Shown: positions 27,215-35,896 of the stretch, one piece after another
How the letters are laid out: each line of letters starts with the position of its first letter
Numbering within the stretch: position 1 is the stretch's first letter
Origin: Panacagrimonas sp041603235
GTDB taxonomy: Bacteria > Pseudomonadota > Gammaproteobacteria > Nevskiales > Nevskiaceae
Direction: 5' to 3'
Assembly (NCBI GenBank): GCA_041603235.1
Contig: JBFIES010000005.1
Location: 211,989 to 275,988 of the forward strand
DNA: 64,000 nt
Made by a program: the position numbers and the translations under genes
Notes under the pieces: generated by a model
Seen by the model: only the letters and a program-made list of their open reading frames with translations
Told to the model about the DNA's origin: nothing
Databases searched by the model: none

Positions 27215-27415
27215 CTAGCCGCCACCGATTGCCTGGACAATTTCCACGCAATCCTTGGCTTGCAGGCGGGTCTGTTCATGCAGTGAGCGCGGCACGATCT
27301 GGCCGTTGAGCTCGACAGCAACGCGTTTGCCAGCGAGCTGCATCTGCTCGATCAGGCCGAGTAGGGTCGTGGTATCGGCGACGACCATAGGATCACCATT
27401 GACCTGTACCTGCAT
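27215..27415 (-). CDS. thiS: Sulfur carrier protein ThiS
   Basis: A 66-aa ubiquitin-fold protein ending in the Gly-Gly tail (VEIVQAIGGG) that is adenylated and converted to a thiocarboxylate. MQVQVNGDP, ELNGQIVPRS and the short length match the family. It donates sulfur to the thiazole made by ThiG, the next gene. No thiF, thiO or thiC lies in the window. Confidence 0.93.
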   Translation of the reverse strand: MQVQVNGDPMVVADTTTLLGLIEQMQLAGKRVAVELNGQIVPRSLHEQTRLQAKDCVEIVQAIGGG

Positions 27416-27530
27416 GAATGACTGCCACTGCCAGAAGGTCGGCTAGTTTAGTGCCAGTGGCGGGCGTGCCCAAGCTCGCAACTCAGGGCAGATCGCTTGC
27501 GCGACTCGAATTGCGGACGCGCACGCACAA

Positions 27531-27560
27531 AAAAGCCTGGACAGCGTGAGCTGTCCAGGC
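27531..27560 (-). terminator. Rho-independent terminator after the CrtC-like gene
   Basis: A perfect 10-bp stem (GCCTGGACAG at 27535-27544 with CTGTCCAGGC at 27551-27560, 6-base loop). Read on the minus strand it is followed by six T. It lies 28 bp past the stop of the 27588-28514 gene and so ends that operon. Confidence 0.85.
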
Positions 27561-27587
27561 CGGTGCTTCGGCAGCGCCGCTGGCGGT

Positions 27588-28514
27588 TCAGGCCGAGCGC
27601 AGATAGTCGAGGTATTGCGTAGGCCACATGAATTCGCTCCATCCGCGGCCCGGTTTGCCATCCACGGTGCATTTCATGGCGGCTTCGTTGAGGGTGCAGC
27701 TTGGCTCGGGGTGGAACGGGAAATAGCCGAAGTATTCGCCCACCACCTTCACCTTGCGGCCTGCGGTGTCGTGCACGACCGCTTCAATGGTTTTCTGCGC
27801 GTAGTTGTCGTCCACGGTGAAATCGACCTCAATCCGTGTGACTTCCGCCATGACGCCGTCGCGGGAGATATATCCGCGCAAGGCATTCTTGCCGCGCGCC
27901 TGGATGTCCCAGAAATGAACGCAGGTGTCGTCGCTCTGCGCATGCAGCCATTTCCAGTGCTGCGGCACGCCCCAGTCGCGCACGCCCCAGGAGTGGTCGC
28001 GCGCGCAGGTGGTATCCACGGGAAACACCTTTCCGTCGATTGTCAGGCTGCCTTTGAGCCGGCCAGCCTGTTCAAGGCGGTCGGTTGCGGCCCAGTCTGG
28101 GCAGCCGTCCGGATGCGAGCTGTAGGCGTAGGCCGGATGCAGCGCATCAAAGGTGCATTCGAAGGACATGCGTTCGCCCTTGCTGGCAATTTCGGCGTGC
28201 TGGAGCTTGAGATCCTGCTTGAGATGAACCGAGCCGACCGCCCAGTCGTCGAAGTTCTTGTCCAGCGGGACTTTCACCCCATCCACTTTCTCAGCGACCG
28301 GCTTTTCAATGCCAGGCCCGAATGCCACCAGGGCGGATCCGGCGAGGCTGTCCTTGGTCACCCAGGTGTAGATGAAGGCACCGATGCCGTGCTCGGGCAG
28401 TGACACCACGTAGGGAATGGACTCGCGCTCCAGTGGCAGGTCGCGCAGTTTGTGTCGACCGTCATTGACAGGGTCGAGTACGGGAATAGGTCGGTTGGGT
28501 TCAAGTATGCCCAT
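27588..28514 (-). CDS. CrtC/AttH lipocalin-like protein (DUF7064-like)
   Basis: A 308-aa protein, soluble, with no signal peptide. The diagnostic motif is TTCARDHSWGVRDWG followed by HWKWLHAQ, as in the beta-barrel hydroxyneurosporene synthase (CrtC)/AttH superfamily of lipid- and terpenoid-modifying or binding proteins. I recall the closest family as DUF7064, not checked. It is the last gene of a three-gene unit after a conserved hypothetical and an aminoglycoside-phosphotransferase-like kinase, a group often seen in steroid- or fatty-acid-degrading bacteria. The substrate is unknown. Confidence 0.75.
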   Translation of the reverse strand: MGILEPNRPIPVLDPVNDGRHKLRDLPLERESIPYVVSLPEHGIGAFIYTWVTKDSLAGSALVAFGPGIEKPVAEKVDGVKVPLDKNFDDWAVGSVHLKQDLKLQHAEIASKGERMSFECTFDALHPAYAYSSHPDGCPDWAATDRLEQAGRLKGSLTIDGKVFPVDTTCARDHSWGVRDWGVPQHWKWLHAQSDDTCVHFWDIQARGKNALRGYISRDGVMAEVTRIEVDFTVDDNYAQKTIEAVVHDTAGRKVKVVGEYFGYFPFHPEPSCTLNEAAMKCTVDGKPGRGWSEFMWPTQYLDYLRSA

Positions 28515-28551
28515 GCTGGTTCTCCTCGATATGCGGGTTTTGATGTAGGGA

Positions 28552-29097
28552 TCAGGACACTTTTTCTGACAGAAGCTGTTCGATGGGGGGAACCGACTCA
28601 GGGTCGGTTTCCCAGCCTTGCATCAGCAGCCATGAACGGTCGCGCAGCAGTTGTTCCTTGGAGGCGTCTAACACGCCGCGGGAGACCGCGATGCGGCTTT
28701 CCGGCGTGCCGTCGCAATACGTCTGGGTGACCACCTCACCGGTGGCAGACCGTAAGGCGCGCACCATCTGATGAACCTGCTCCGGTCCGCTGCGAGCAGC
28801 TTGCAATGTTTCACTGGCTGCCTGGGTCTGGCTTTTAAGAGCGTCAACCGCAGTCTGTGTCTTTGCGCCGCCACTGGCTTGCGCCGTGAGCTTTTCGGAC
28901 AAGTCCAGCAGTCGTTCCAGCTCGTCGCAATCGAAACGAAACTGCAGCGGCAACTGTTTGGACATCAGCGTGAGCAGGCCCATGGCCAGCTGGGTCTGTT
29001 CCTGCGCGAGTTTGTTGTGTGGGTCAACGGCGGGCAGCACCACATCTGCAAGCGCCTTGATGATGCTCTTGATCTGGACTTCGGGTCGCATCTGCAT
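28552..29097 (-). CDS. Conserved hypothetical protein of the phosphotransferase operon
   Basis: A 181-aa, mostly helical soluble protein (starts VQIKSIIKALADVVLPAVDPHNKLAQEQ) with no catalytic motif I recognise. It lies 4 bp after the phosphotransferase gene and 37 bp before the CrtC-like gene, all on the same strand, so it is very probably a co-expressed partner. Helical proteins of this size accompany such kinases elsewhere, but the role is unknown. Confidence 0.75.
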   Translation of the reverse strand: MQMRPEVQIKSIIKALADVVLPAVDPHNKLAQEQTQLAMGLLTLMSKQLPLQFRFDCDELERLLDLSEKLTAQASGGAKTQTAVDALKSQTQAASETLQAARSGPEQVHQMVRALRSATGEVVTQTYCDGTPESRIAVSRGVLDASKEQLLRDRSWLLMQGWETDPESVPPIEQLLSEKVS

Positions 29098-29101
29098 GTC
29101 T

Positions 29102-30298
29102 TCAGACTCCTTGCTCGATCAGGTCACGCATTTCTTCCTGCAGCATCGAACCGATGCCCATGAGCCACACCACCAGAACATCCTGATGTGTCTTGCTGGC
29201 GCTGGCCACGCGGTAACCCGTTGCCAATGTCAGCGCCACCATCATGTAGTCGTTATAGATCTTGTACCAGTGCGTGATCTTCGGATCGAGATGCAGGCCA
29301 GAGGCTTTCTCGTAGGCCTCTAGAAAGTCCTGCTCTGGCATCAGGCCTGAGGTGAGAAAGGTCTTGCCATCGGCATCAAAATGACCGAAGGCGCGGCTGG
29401 TGGTCCAGGCGATATCCTGATGACGGTCGCCGATGCGGCCCAGTTCCCAGTCCAGCCAGGCGGAAATGCGGCTGTCATGTTCGGTGAACAGGAAGTTGCC
29501 GACCCGATAGTCAGCGTGAACGACCACGGGGCGATCCATGACTGGCAGGTTATCGCGCAACCAGGCGGCGGCGAGACGCATCAGCGGGATATCTTCGTCG
29601 CTGTCCTCTTCCCACACCCGTTCCCACCAGTTGATGCCCCATTCGGCGCATTGGGTGGTGCCAGAACTGGGCACATCAAAGGCATCGAGCCCCTTGTTGC
29701 GGAAGTCAAAGGTGTGGATGCGGGCCAGATGGTCGACAAACTGGGGAGCCAGTTTCGGGCGAAGGTCTGGTGGCAGATGGGTACCCAGTCCGCTGACGCC
29801 GCTGGCTGCGGTAGAGGGCTTGGTAACGCCAGGCGCAAAACCGTAGATCAGGGCCGGGTAGGGCAGATGTGTGCCTTCCGAGTCGCACCAGTACACGGGC
29901 GGAACCGGCACCACGCCCTGAAAGGCGCGGATCAGCTGGAACTCGCGCAGGCGGCTGGTTTCAACGATGGATTCGCTGGGCTCCATGCGCAGCACCATCG
30001 GCGTCTGTGATCGCCCCACGCCGGGTTGGTCCCAGTCCAGCGTGAACGCCATCTGCAGCTTGGAGGCCCCGCCTGACAGCCACTTGGCGTCACGGATCTC
30101 AAACGCACCGTCGTGTTCCGACTTGATCAGCGACTCAAGCCCTGACACCAGGGTGGCGAGCGGCAACGGCGAATAGGCCGGACCACTGCGCCGCTGCATC
30201 TTGCGCGTCAGGATGCGATCGATCTCGGTCTCCATCGGAAAGCGGGCGCGCAGTTGCGCAATCCACTCGGCGGATGGCTGGGCCTTGTCTGGAATCAT
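29102..30298 (-). CDS. Aminoglycoside-phosphotransferase-like kinase (APH family)
   Basis: A 398-aa protein kinase-like fold. The Brenner-type catalytic motif is VVHADYRVGNFLF, and the metal motif is ISAWLDWELGRIGDRHQDIAW. The ATP-binding region LSGGASKLQMAF lies near residue 75. The closest relatives are the ACAD10/phosphotransferase enzymes of fatty-acid and steroid metabolism rather than drug-resistance kinases, judged from EWGINWWERVW-type substrate regions (inference). It is the first gene of the operon and is probably repressed by the divergent TetR protein. Confidence 0.85.
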   Translation of the reverse strand: MIPDKAQPSAEWIAQLRARFPMETEIDRILTRKMQRRSGPAYSPLPLATLVSGLESLIKSEHDGAFEIRDAKWLSGGASKLQMAFTLDWDQPGVGRSQTPMVLRMEPSESIVETSRLREFQLIRAFQGVVPVPPVYWCDSEGTHLPYPALIYGFAPGVTKPSTAASGVSGLGTHLPPDLRPKLAPQFVDHLARIHTFDFRNKGLDAFDVPSSGTTQCAEWGINWWERVWEEDSDEDIPLMRLAAAWLRDNLPVMDRPVVVHADYRVGNFLFTEHDSRISAWLDWELGRIGDRHQDIAWTTSRAFGHFDADGKTFLTSGLMPEQDFLEAYEKASGLHLDPKITHWYKIYNDYMMVALTLATGYRVASASKTHQDVLVVWLMGIGSMLQEEMRDLIEQGV

Positions 30299-30420
30299 CT
30301 GGTCTCCTCAAATTCTGGTGATCGAAGCCTGCCCGCGTCTGTGGCGCGGTGACAGAAGCACCCAGCATCAGCGGTGCTGTTCGATGTTGTTCCGCCGGAT
30401 GAAAGCATTCCATGTAATAG

Positions 30421-30451
30421 ACAGACTGTCAATTATATCTAGACAATCTGT
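30421..30451. promoter_or_regulatory. Probable TetR operator between the kinase operon and tetR
   Basis: A 10-bp inverted repeat with one mismatch: ACAGACTGTC (30421-30430), an 11-bp spacer, GACAATCTGT (30442-30451). It lies in the 247-bp divergent spacer between the kinase operon and the TetR gene. It overlaps a consensus TATAAT on the minus strand, so binding would block the operon's promoter. Confidence 0.7.
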
Positions 30452-30458
30452 TTGTAAG
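30432..30458 (-). promoter_or_regulatory. Candidate sigma70 promoter of the kinase operon
   Basis: On the minus strand a perfect TATAAT (complement of 30432-30437) lies 15 bp from CTTACA (complement of 30453-30458). The spacing is 2 bp short of ideal. It faces the operon starting at 30298 and sits inside the operator palindrome. Confidence 0.5.
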
Positions 30459-30545
30459 GTTCTGCTGAGTGAGCTGTTTGTCTGTGATCAGGGTATTTCT
30501 GCTGCTGGCCGTATCATTGTCCGGTTCCAACCCGTCATTGCCGAT

Positions 30546-31187
30546 ATGCCCAGAATCAAACCCCGACCCACTCGTGCGACCCGTGCTAAGCAGGGCGGCG
30601 CGCCGAAACCTTCCATTGAGGACCGTCTGCTTGCCGCCATGGAGCGCCTGCTGGAGCAGGGCCAGCGATTTGCCGTGGTGTCGGTGGAACAGCTGAGCCA
30701 GGAAGCGGGGATATCGCGTGCCACCTTCTATCTGCACTTCCGCGACAAGGGTGAACTGGTTGCACGGCTCATGGCGCATGTCACCGAAGAAATCATCGAC
30801 AGCACCGGGACATGGATGAGCAATGCGGAAAATGCCGAGCGCAAGGATGTACAGCAGGCTCTGGTCGGCATGGTGCAGACCTTCAAGAAGCATCAGGCCA
30901 CGCTGTCTGCTGTTATCGATACCGCGCCGCATGATGAGAGCGTGGCAGCGCTCTACCAGCAGATGGTGGACCGAATCTGCGAGCAGAGCCGTCGCTCGCT
31001 CGATGTGATCCAGCGCAAAGGGCTGAGCCGTCCAGGTGCAACCCACAATGTGGCTAATGATCTTGGGGCAATGCTGACCATGTACTGCATACGTATGGTC
31101 GGCGACCTGGACGAGAAGGGTCTGGAGCGCCTGGCCGTTTCACTGGGTTACATCAGCGCCAGTACCGCGTTCTCCGATTCAGCCTGA
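30546..31187 (+). CDS. TetR/AcrR family transcriptional regulator
   Basis: A 213-aa protein. The TetR HTH is at about residues 22-70 (LLEQGQRFAVVSVEQLSQEAGISRATFYLHFRDKGELV), followed by a ligand-binding helical domain. The start at 30546 (MPRIKPRPTRATRAKQ) leaves a basic N-terminal arm. Upstream in-frame starts would run into the operator region. It is divergent from the kinase/CrtC-like operon, which it probably represses, and itself. The ligand is likely an acyl-CoA or other lipid-derived compound (inference). Confidence 0.88.
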   Translation: MPRIKPRPTRATRAKQGGAPKPSIEDRLLAAMERLLEQGQRFAVVSVEQLSQEAGISRATFYLHFRDKGELVARLMAHVTEEIIDSTGTWMSNAENAERKDVQQALVGMVQTFKKHQATLSAVIDTAPHDESVAALYQQMVDRICEQSRRSLDVIQRKGLSRPGATHNVANDLGAMLTMYCIRMVGDLDEKGLERLAVSLGYISASTAFSDSA

Positions 31188-31204
31188 GCTGACGCAGCTC
31201 AGGC
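31182..31204. terminator. Bidirectional hairpin between convergent genes
   Basis: A perfect 9-bp stem (GCCTGAGCT 31182-31190, AGCTCAGGC 31196-31204, 5-base loop) sits between the tetR stop and the end of the metalloprotease gene. There is no T-run on either side, so efficiency is uncertain. Confidence 0.5.
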
Positions 31205-31216
31205 GCGGTATCGGTT

Positions 31217-34200
31217 TCAGTACACGGTGGGCCGGACATCAGGCCAGGTGCTGACGCCGTCAACCGGAACTGCGATGGCGTTGTCCACGCTGCAGATATC
31301 GTCGAAGGCGTAGAACTGCTCTGCCGCCGGTGTCGAGAGCAGTAGCGGGAACAGTGCCGAGAGTTGTGAGTCAGCGCGCGCACTGTAGTCCCAGCCGAGC
31401 ATGCGCCAGTAATTGCGCTGGTCGCGCCCGGTAATGAACGAGTACGCCACCAGTGCCCATGATCGTTGTCCCTCGTCACTGGCGACCATGTCCTGTGCCT
31501 CGGCAAAAGTGAATTGGCCGAAGCCGTAGCGCGCCTTGGCCGCATCAAACGCGGCCTCACCCTCATCCAGCTTCTGCTTAAATTCGCGTGCAGCGATGAG
31601 CATCAGAGGGAGATAGTTCCAGCCCTCGTTGAAGCGTCCCTGATTTTCGGCATGAGCGGCAAACTGGGTGATCATGGCGCGGGTCATGGCTGAGCGCTGA
31701 CCCGCGTTCCAGACCTTATCCGCCATGTACTGCTGCACGTTGGCGGAATTGCGCGCGTCCTGAAGAATCTGGAAGCGGGTGCCATTGGTCCGATGCTCGT
31801 TGCGCTCTATGTCACAAGCCCCGGTGTTGCCGGTCTCGCGGTAGTACGCATAGGGCAGGAACGCGCGCCAGGTATTGGTCAGGTGATGTCCGTCCAGTGG
31901 TGCAAAGGTGTGGTAGCTCGCGCCGGAATTGCCCTCCAGGTGATGCCCGCGCTCGTGTACCGGTCCCGCGCCCAGCGGATTCCAGTTCCAGGTGTAGGTC
32001 ACAGGCTGATTGCTGCAGCCGCCAGCGCTGCCACAGTTGGTGATCGACTGGCGGATATTGCCCTCCACGCTACCGGAAATCCCGTGGTACTCGTCCTTGC
32101 TGCACTCCCAGCCATTGGCCGTGCAGAAGCTGGTAATTTCAGCTGGCTGCACGGGAATATCGAACCCGCGATAGCCACTCAGACGCGCCATTTCGTTGTA
32201 GTAGTAGACCGAACCGACGCGCGCTACTTCGTCGATGTTCCAGCCCAGGTCGTCGGCCATGGCTTGCACGGTGTCCGCCATCAGGTCGAGCGGTTCGGTG
32301 ACGTAGTGTTCCGGCGCGGCAATCTCGGTCCAGTCATAAATGCCGGCGGCAAGTCCGGCTGTGAATGCCGCGGCAGTGGACGGGCCGTTATAGAAAGGAT
32401 GCTGGCCGACACCCTGAAAGCTCAGCGTCACGTCCTGCGCATCGCTGCTGCCACGGTCGTGGTTGATCTGGATCACCCCGCCGTAGGGCGAGCTGACCGT
32501 GATGCTCTCGCCCGGCGACAGATTAACTTCCTGACTGCGCAGGTACTTGGGCATGTCATAGCGATTGCCGGTGCGGAATTCGAAAGTGCCATTTGGAAAC
32601 TGCAGATTCCAGTAGATTTCGACATCGATATCGCTGTTGGCATCGGTGCGGGTGACCGTGAAGGTCTTGCCGGGCAGCGCATAGGCGCCGGTCGGCTTGC
32701 GGCCGGTGAAGCGGGTATTGATGTGAGCGCTGTAGGCTCCCGGTGTGACCTCGGCCTGCGTGCGCCGACCGTGGAAGCCGCGGTCTGGCTGCAATGGATT
32801 GATGTCGCGAAAACCGTAGATCAGGTGATCCGCCAGATAGCTGGGCAGAAAGGTGTTCTGATCGGTGGCGATGATATCCATCGGGAAACTGGCGTCCTGA
32901 CGCAGCTCGTCGCCGATCAGGGCCAGGATGCGGTCCAGACGGAAGTCTTCTTGCGGTTCGCTGAAGACCGCAATTTGACGATCATCCAGTGTGTTGAAGC
33001 GACTGCGAAGAAACTCGGCTGCGCGCAGGACTTCGTCTTCAAAATTGGGCACTGCCGAGGGATCCACCGAGCCATTGCTCAGCCCGGCCTGGAAGTTGTA
33101 GCTGAAATTGCCGCGATCAAGCTTGTCGAGCACTGTGGCAAGCACCGTCAGATCAGCGCCGATGGCGTCGATCATGGCATCCACATTGGCCCAGTTGGAA
33201 TTTCGCTCTTCCTCGCTTCTGAAGTAATTGCCCGCGTAGGGCATGTCGGCGCCGATCAGCGCTGACAGGGCATCGGAACCGACCGTGTCATGCTCCTGCG
33301 CGCCGTGCAGATAAAGCGCTGGCACGTTGGCACGCAGCAGGCGATCCAGCTCGCTGGCGTCGGCTTGCGCTGTCGCTGCCTGGCTGGTCTTGCCCATCAC
33401 CATGAGGTCCGCGCCCACGCTGCAGCTGGCCAGCGGATCGGCATCAGAACAAATGGTGACCGTGGCTGCGGGAAGATGAGTCTCAAACCAGGTTTGCAGA
33501 GTGCCCGTGCTGTGGGTGCGGGCAAGAACGATTTTCGGCGCGCTGGAAAGCGCACCAGTGTTGCCCGGATCATCTCCAAGCAACCAGGCGACAAGCCGCT
33601 CAAACACGGCTTCAAAGCCGAGACTCTCACCGTTGTTGAACAGCACCGGCGGTGCCGAACCAAAGTAGCTGAAGCGAGCGAATGACTGCTTGTACTGGCC
33701 CGCTACAGCGTGTACCCGGCTGCTGCCGGTCTGGAGGATCGGGATCAGATCATTGCGCTTGGCCTCGTAGGCCGGGTACTGGACAAAGCTGGTGCGCCGG
33801 TCCACTGAGTAGTTGACCGGGCTGCTCCCATACAGGCCGCGCAGCAGGCTTTGTCCGCTGGCTCGGATCGCGCTGATCTGCGCGATGGCTTCTGCAATGA
33901 GATCGCTCTGTGCGTCATAGCCGCTGACCGCGAAGATGTCGCCCGTGCTGATGACGGTTTCCACCGGCGGCACAGTGGGGGTGGTCTCACAGGCATCGCC
34001 GGTGCCGTCGAGATCGGCATCGGTCTGATCCGGATTGCTGATCGCTGGGCAATTGTCGATCTCGTCGCGGATGCCATCGCCATCGGAGTCGGTGTCGTTC
34101 TGTGTGTCGCAAGCATTGCCGATACCATCACCATCGCTGTCGGTCTGACCCGGGTTTGCGATGGCAGGGCAGTTGTCGGCTGAATCGAGCAAGCCATCAC

Positions 34201-34324
34201 GGTCCGTGTCGAGCGCCGCCGGGGGTGGGGTGCCCCCGCCCGAGTTGCCACCACCGCCACCGCCGCATCCCGTTAGGCCGATGAGCGCCAAGATCATGAA
34301 GCCATTCCGCAGGCCCTGACTCAT
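31217..34324 (-). CDS. Large lipoprotein metalloprotease, M60/ImpA-like, with thrombospondin type-3 repeats
   Basis: A 1035-aa lipoprotein. The lipobox is LTGC (Cys about residue 19) followed by a Gly-rich tether. Residues about 35-115 hold Asp-rich thrombospondin type-3 calcium repeats (DTDRDGLLDSADNCP, DSDGDGIGNACD, DSDGDGIRDEIDNCP, DADLDGTGDACE). The zinc motif HERGH (H790, E791, H794) sits in the C-terminal third, in a setting resembling ImpA/M60-like mucin or glycoprotein proteases. The chosen ATG at 34324 is about 8 bases after GGGAA. In-frame ATGs lie at 34333 and 34345. It is probably displayed on the cell surface. Confidence 0.8.
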   Translation of the reverse strand: MSQGLRNGFMILALIGLTGCGGGGGGNSGGGTPPPAALDTDRDGLLDSADNCPAIANPGQTDSDGDGIGNACDTQNDTDSDGDGIRDEIDNCPAISNPDQTDADLDGTGDACETTPTVPPVETVISTGDIFAVSGYDAQSDLIAEAIAQISAIRASGQSLLRGLYGSSPVNYSVDRRTSFVQYPAYEAKRNDLIPILQTGSSRVHAVAGQYKQSFARFSYFGSAPPVLFNNGESLGFEAVFERLVAWLLGDDPGNTGALSSAPKIVLARTHSTGTLQTWFETHLPAATVTICSDADPLASCSVGADLMVMGKTSQAATAQADASELDRLLRANVPALYLHGAQEHDTVGSDALSALIGADMPYAGNYFRSEEERNSNWANVDAMIDAIGADLTVLATVLDKLDRGNFSYNFQAGLSNGSVDPSAVPNFEDEVLRAAEFLRSRFNTLDDRQIAVFSEPQEDFRLDRILALIGDELRQDASFPMDIIATDQNTFLPSYLADHLIYGFRDINPLQPDRGFHGRRTQAEVTPGAYSAHINTRFTGRKPTGAYALPGKTFTVTRTDANSDIDVEIYWNLQFPNGTFEFRTGNRYDMPKYLRSQEVNLSPGESITVSSPYGGVIQINHDRGSSDAQDVTLSFQGVGQHPFYNGPSTAAAFTAGLAAGIYDWTEIAAPEHYVTEPLDLMADTVQAMADDLGWNIDEVARVGSVYYYNEMARLSGYRGFDIPVQPAEITSFCTANGWECSKDEYHGISGSVEGNIRQSITNCGSAGGCSNQPVTYTWNWNPLGAGPVHERGHHLEGNSGASYHTFAPLDGHHLTNTWRAFLPYAYYRETGNTGACDIERNEHRTNGTRFQILQDARNSANVQQYMADKVWNAGQRSAMTRAMITQFAAHAENQGRFNEGWNYLPLMLIAAREFKQKLDEGEAAFDAAKARYGFGQFTFAEAQDMVASDEGQRSWALVAYSFITGRDQRNYWRMLGWDYSARADSQLSALFPLLLSTPAAEQFYAFDDICSVDNAIAVPVDGVSTWPDVRPTVY

Positions 34325-34531
34325 TGTGGCCATTTCCCGATTCAAAATTTTGGAGCCCGGACCATAAGCAGAGGCGCCTGTTATGGCCAGTCATGCACTG
34401 ACCAAAGGTTCGTGTTGCACGTGCCAATGGACTCGTTCTCTTGGCTCGCCTCCCGGCACGGCGCTTGCCGCTCAGCGCTGGTGGCGCGAAGCTTGGTTAT
34501 CTCAACCCGCTTACAGGTATACCCCGCAGGG

Positions 34532-35767
34532 ATGCAAAAAAGAAAAACAGACGAAGGCGGCTCTGCCGATTACCAGGGTTCGCCACTGCCGCTGGCTGGC
34601 CTGAAAGTGCTGGAGCTGGGGCAGTTGATTGCCGGCCCGTTCTGCGGCAAGACACTCGGCGATTTCGGCGCGCAGGTCATCAAGATCGAGCCGCCGGGAA
34701 AAGGCGACCCGCTGCGCAAATGGCGCATGCTCAAGGACGGAACTTCGGTCTGGTGGCAGGTACAGTCGCGCAACAAACAGTCGGTGACCGTCAACTTGCG
34801 CGAGGCGCAGGGTCAGGAACTGATTCGCAGTCTGGTGGCGGAGACCGATGTGCTGGTCGAGAATTTTCGGCCCGGTGCGATGGAGGAATGGGGGCTGGGC
34901 TGGGAAGTGCTCTCAAAGATCAATCCGGGGCTGATCATGCTGCGAATCTCCGGCTATGGGCAGGACGGGCCGTACCGTGACCGACCCGGCTTTGCCGCCA
35001 TTGCAGAAGCGGTTGGTGGTCTGCGCTACCTCACCGGAGAGCCCGGGCGGGTGCCGGTGCGCTGCGGCGTGAGCATCGGTGACACCATCTCCTCGCTGCA
35101 TGGCGTGATCGGCGTGATGATTGCCCTGTATCACCGTGTGGCCAATGGCGGCCGCGGGCAAGTTGTCGACGTTGCCCTGAGTGAATCGGTGCTCAATTGC
35201 ATGGAAAGCCTGATCCCCGAATACAGCGCTTTTGGCGCCGTGCGTGAACCGGCCGGTAGTGCCATGCCTGGCATTGCACCGAGCAATGCCTATCCCTGTG
35301 CAGACGGAATGGTGCTGGTGGCGGGTAACGGCGACAGCATCTTCAAGCGCTTGATGAATGCCATGGGTCGCGCTGATCTGGCCGACGCGCCGGACCTTGA
35401 ACACAACGATGGGCGCGTGAAACGCATTGCCGAGATCGACGCTGCGATCAGCCAGTGGACGCAGACACGGCCCGCAGATCAGGTGCTGGAAACATTGATT
35501 GCCGCACGTGTGCCCTGCGGCAAGCTGTACAACGCGGCAGATATCGCGGCCGATCCGCAGTACCGTGCGCGCGGCGCCATCCAGACCATGACCACTGCTG
35601 ATGGCAGCACGCTGGACGTGCCCGGCGTCCTGCCCAGATTGTCCGAAACACCGGGCAAAATCAGTAGTCTTGCCCCGGAGCTGGGCGCCGATACCGAGGC
35701 GGTTCTACGCTCTATCGGTGTTGATCCAGAACGATTCGCCGCGCTGCGCAAGCAGGGCGTCATCTAG
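34532..35767 (+). CDS. CaiB/BaiF family CoA-transferase (class III)
   Basis: A 411-aa protein. The N-terminus LAGLKVLELGQLIAGPFCGKTLGDFGAQVIKIEPPGKGDP is the classic family III start, and ENFRPGAMEEWGLGWEVL and LRISGYGQDGPYRDRPGF follow, ending before the catalytic-Asp region GVSIGDTISSLHG. It moves CoA between acids without free intermediates. The ATG at 34532 (MQKRKTD) is favoured. A longer reading to 34412 adds unconserved sequence. Two acyl-CoA ligases follow on the same strand, suggesting a carboxylic-acid catabolic cluster. Confidence 0.92.
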   Translation: MQKRKTDEGGSADYQGSPLPLAGLKVLELGQLIAGPFCGKTLGDFGAQVIKIEPPGKGDPLRKWRMLKDGTSVWWQVQSRNKQSVTVNLREAQGQELIRSLVAETDVLVENFRPGAMEEWGLGWEVLSKINPGLIMLRISGYGQDGPYRDRPGFAAIAEAVGGLRYLTGEPGRVPVRCGVSIGDTISSLHGVIGVMIALYHRVANGGRGQVVDVALSESVLNCMESLIPEYSAFGAVREPAGSAMPGIAPSNAYPCADGMVLVAGNGDSIFKRLMNAMGRADLADAPDLEHNDGRVKRIAEIDAAISQWTQTRPADQVLETLIAARVPCGKLYNAADIAADPQYRARGAIQTMTTADGSTLDVPGVLPRLSETPGKISSLAPELGADTEAVLRSIGVDPERFAALRKQGVI

Positions 35768-35896
35768 CAATGTCGCTGACAGGCACACCTGCTCAATGAA
35801 TGAAACCGACAGGCCGCGCGCAAGGGTGCGCATCGGGTGCACGATTTTGCAGGTCGATGCGGCCATGATGTGTAGCCTGTGCGCCAGCGTGCCGAC

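Noticed and set aside
29102..30298. Aminoglycoside resistance kinase
   Set aside because: It is only in the same fold family. Operon partners and size point to a metabolic kinase.
31793..33265. 490-codon open frame on the plus strand
   Set aside because: It lies wholly antisense to the metalloprotease gene, has no recognisable domain, and is expected from the high GC of the true frame.
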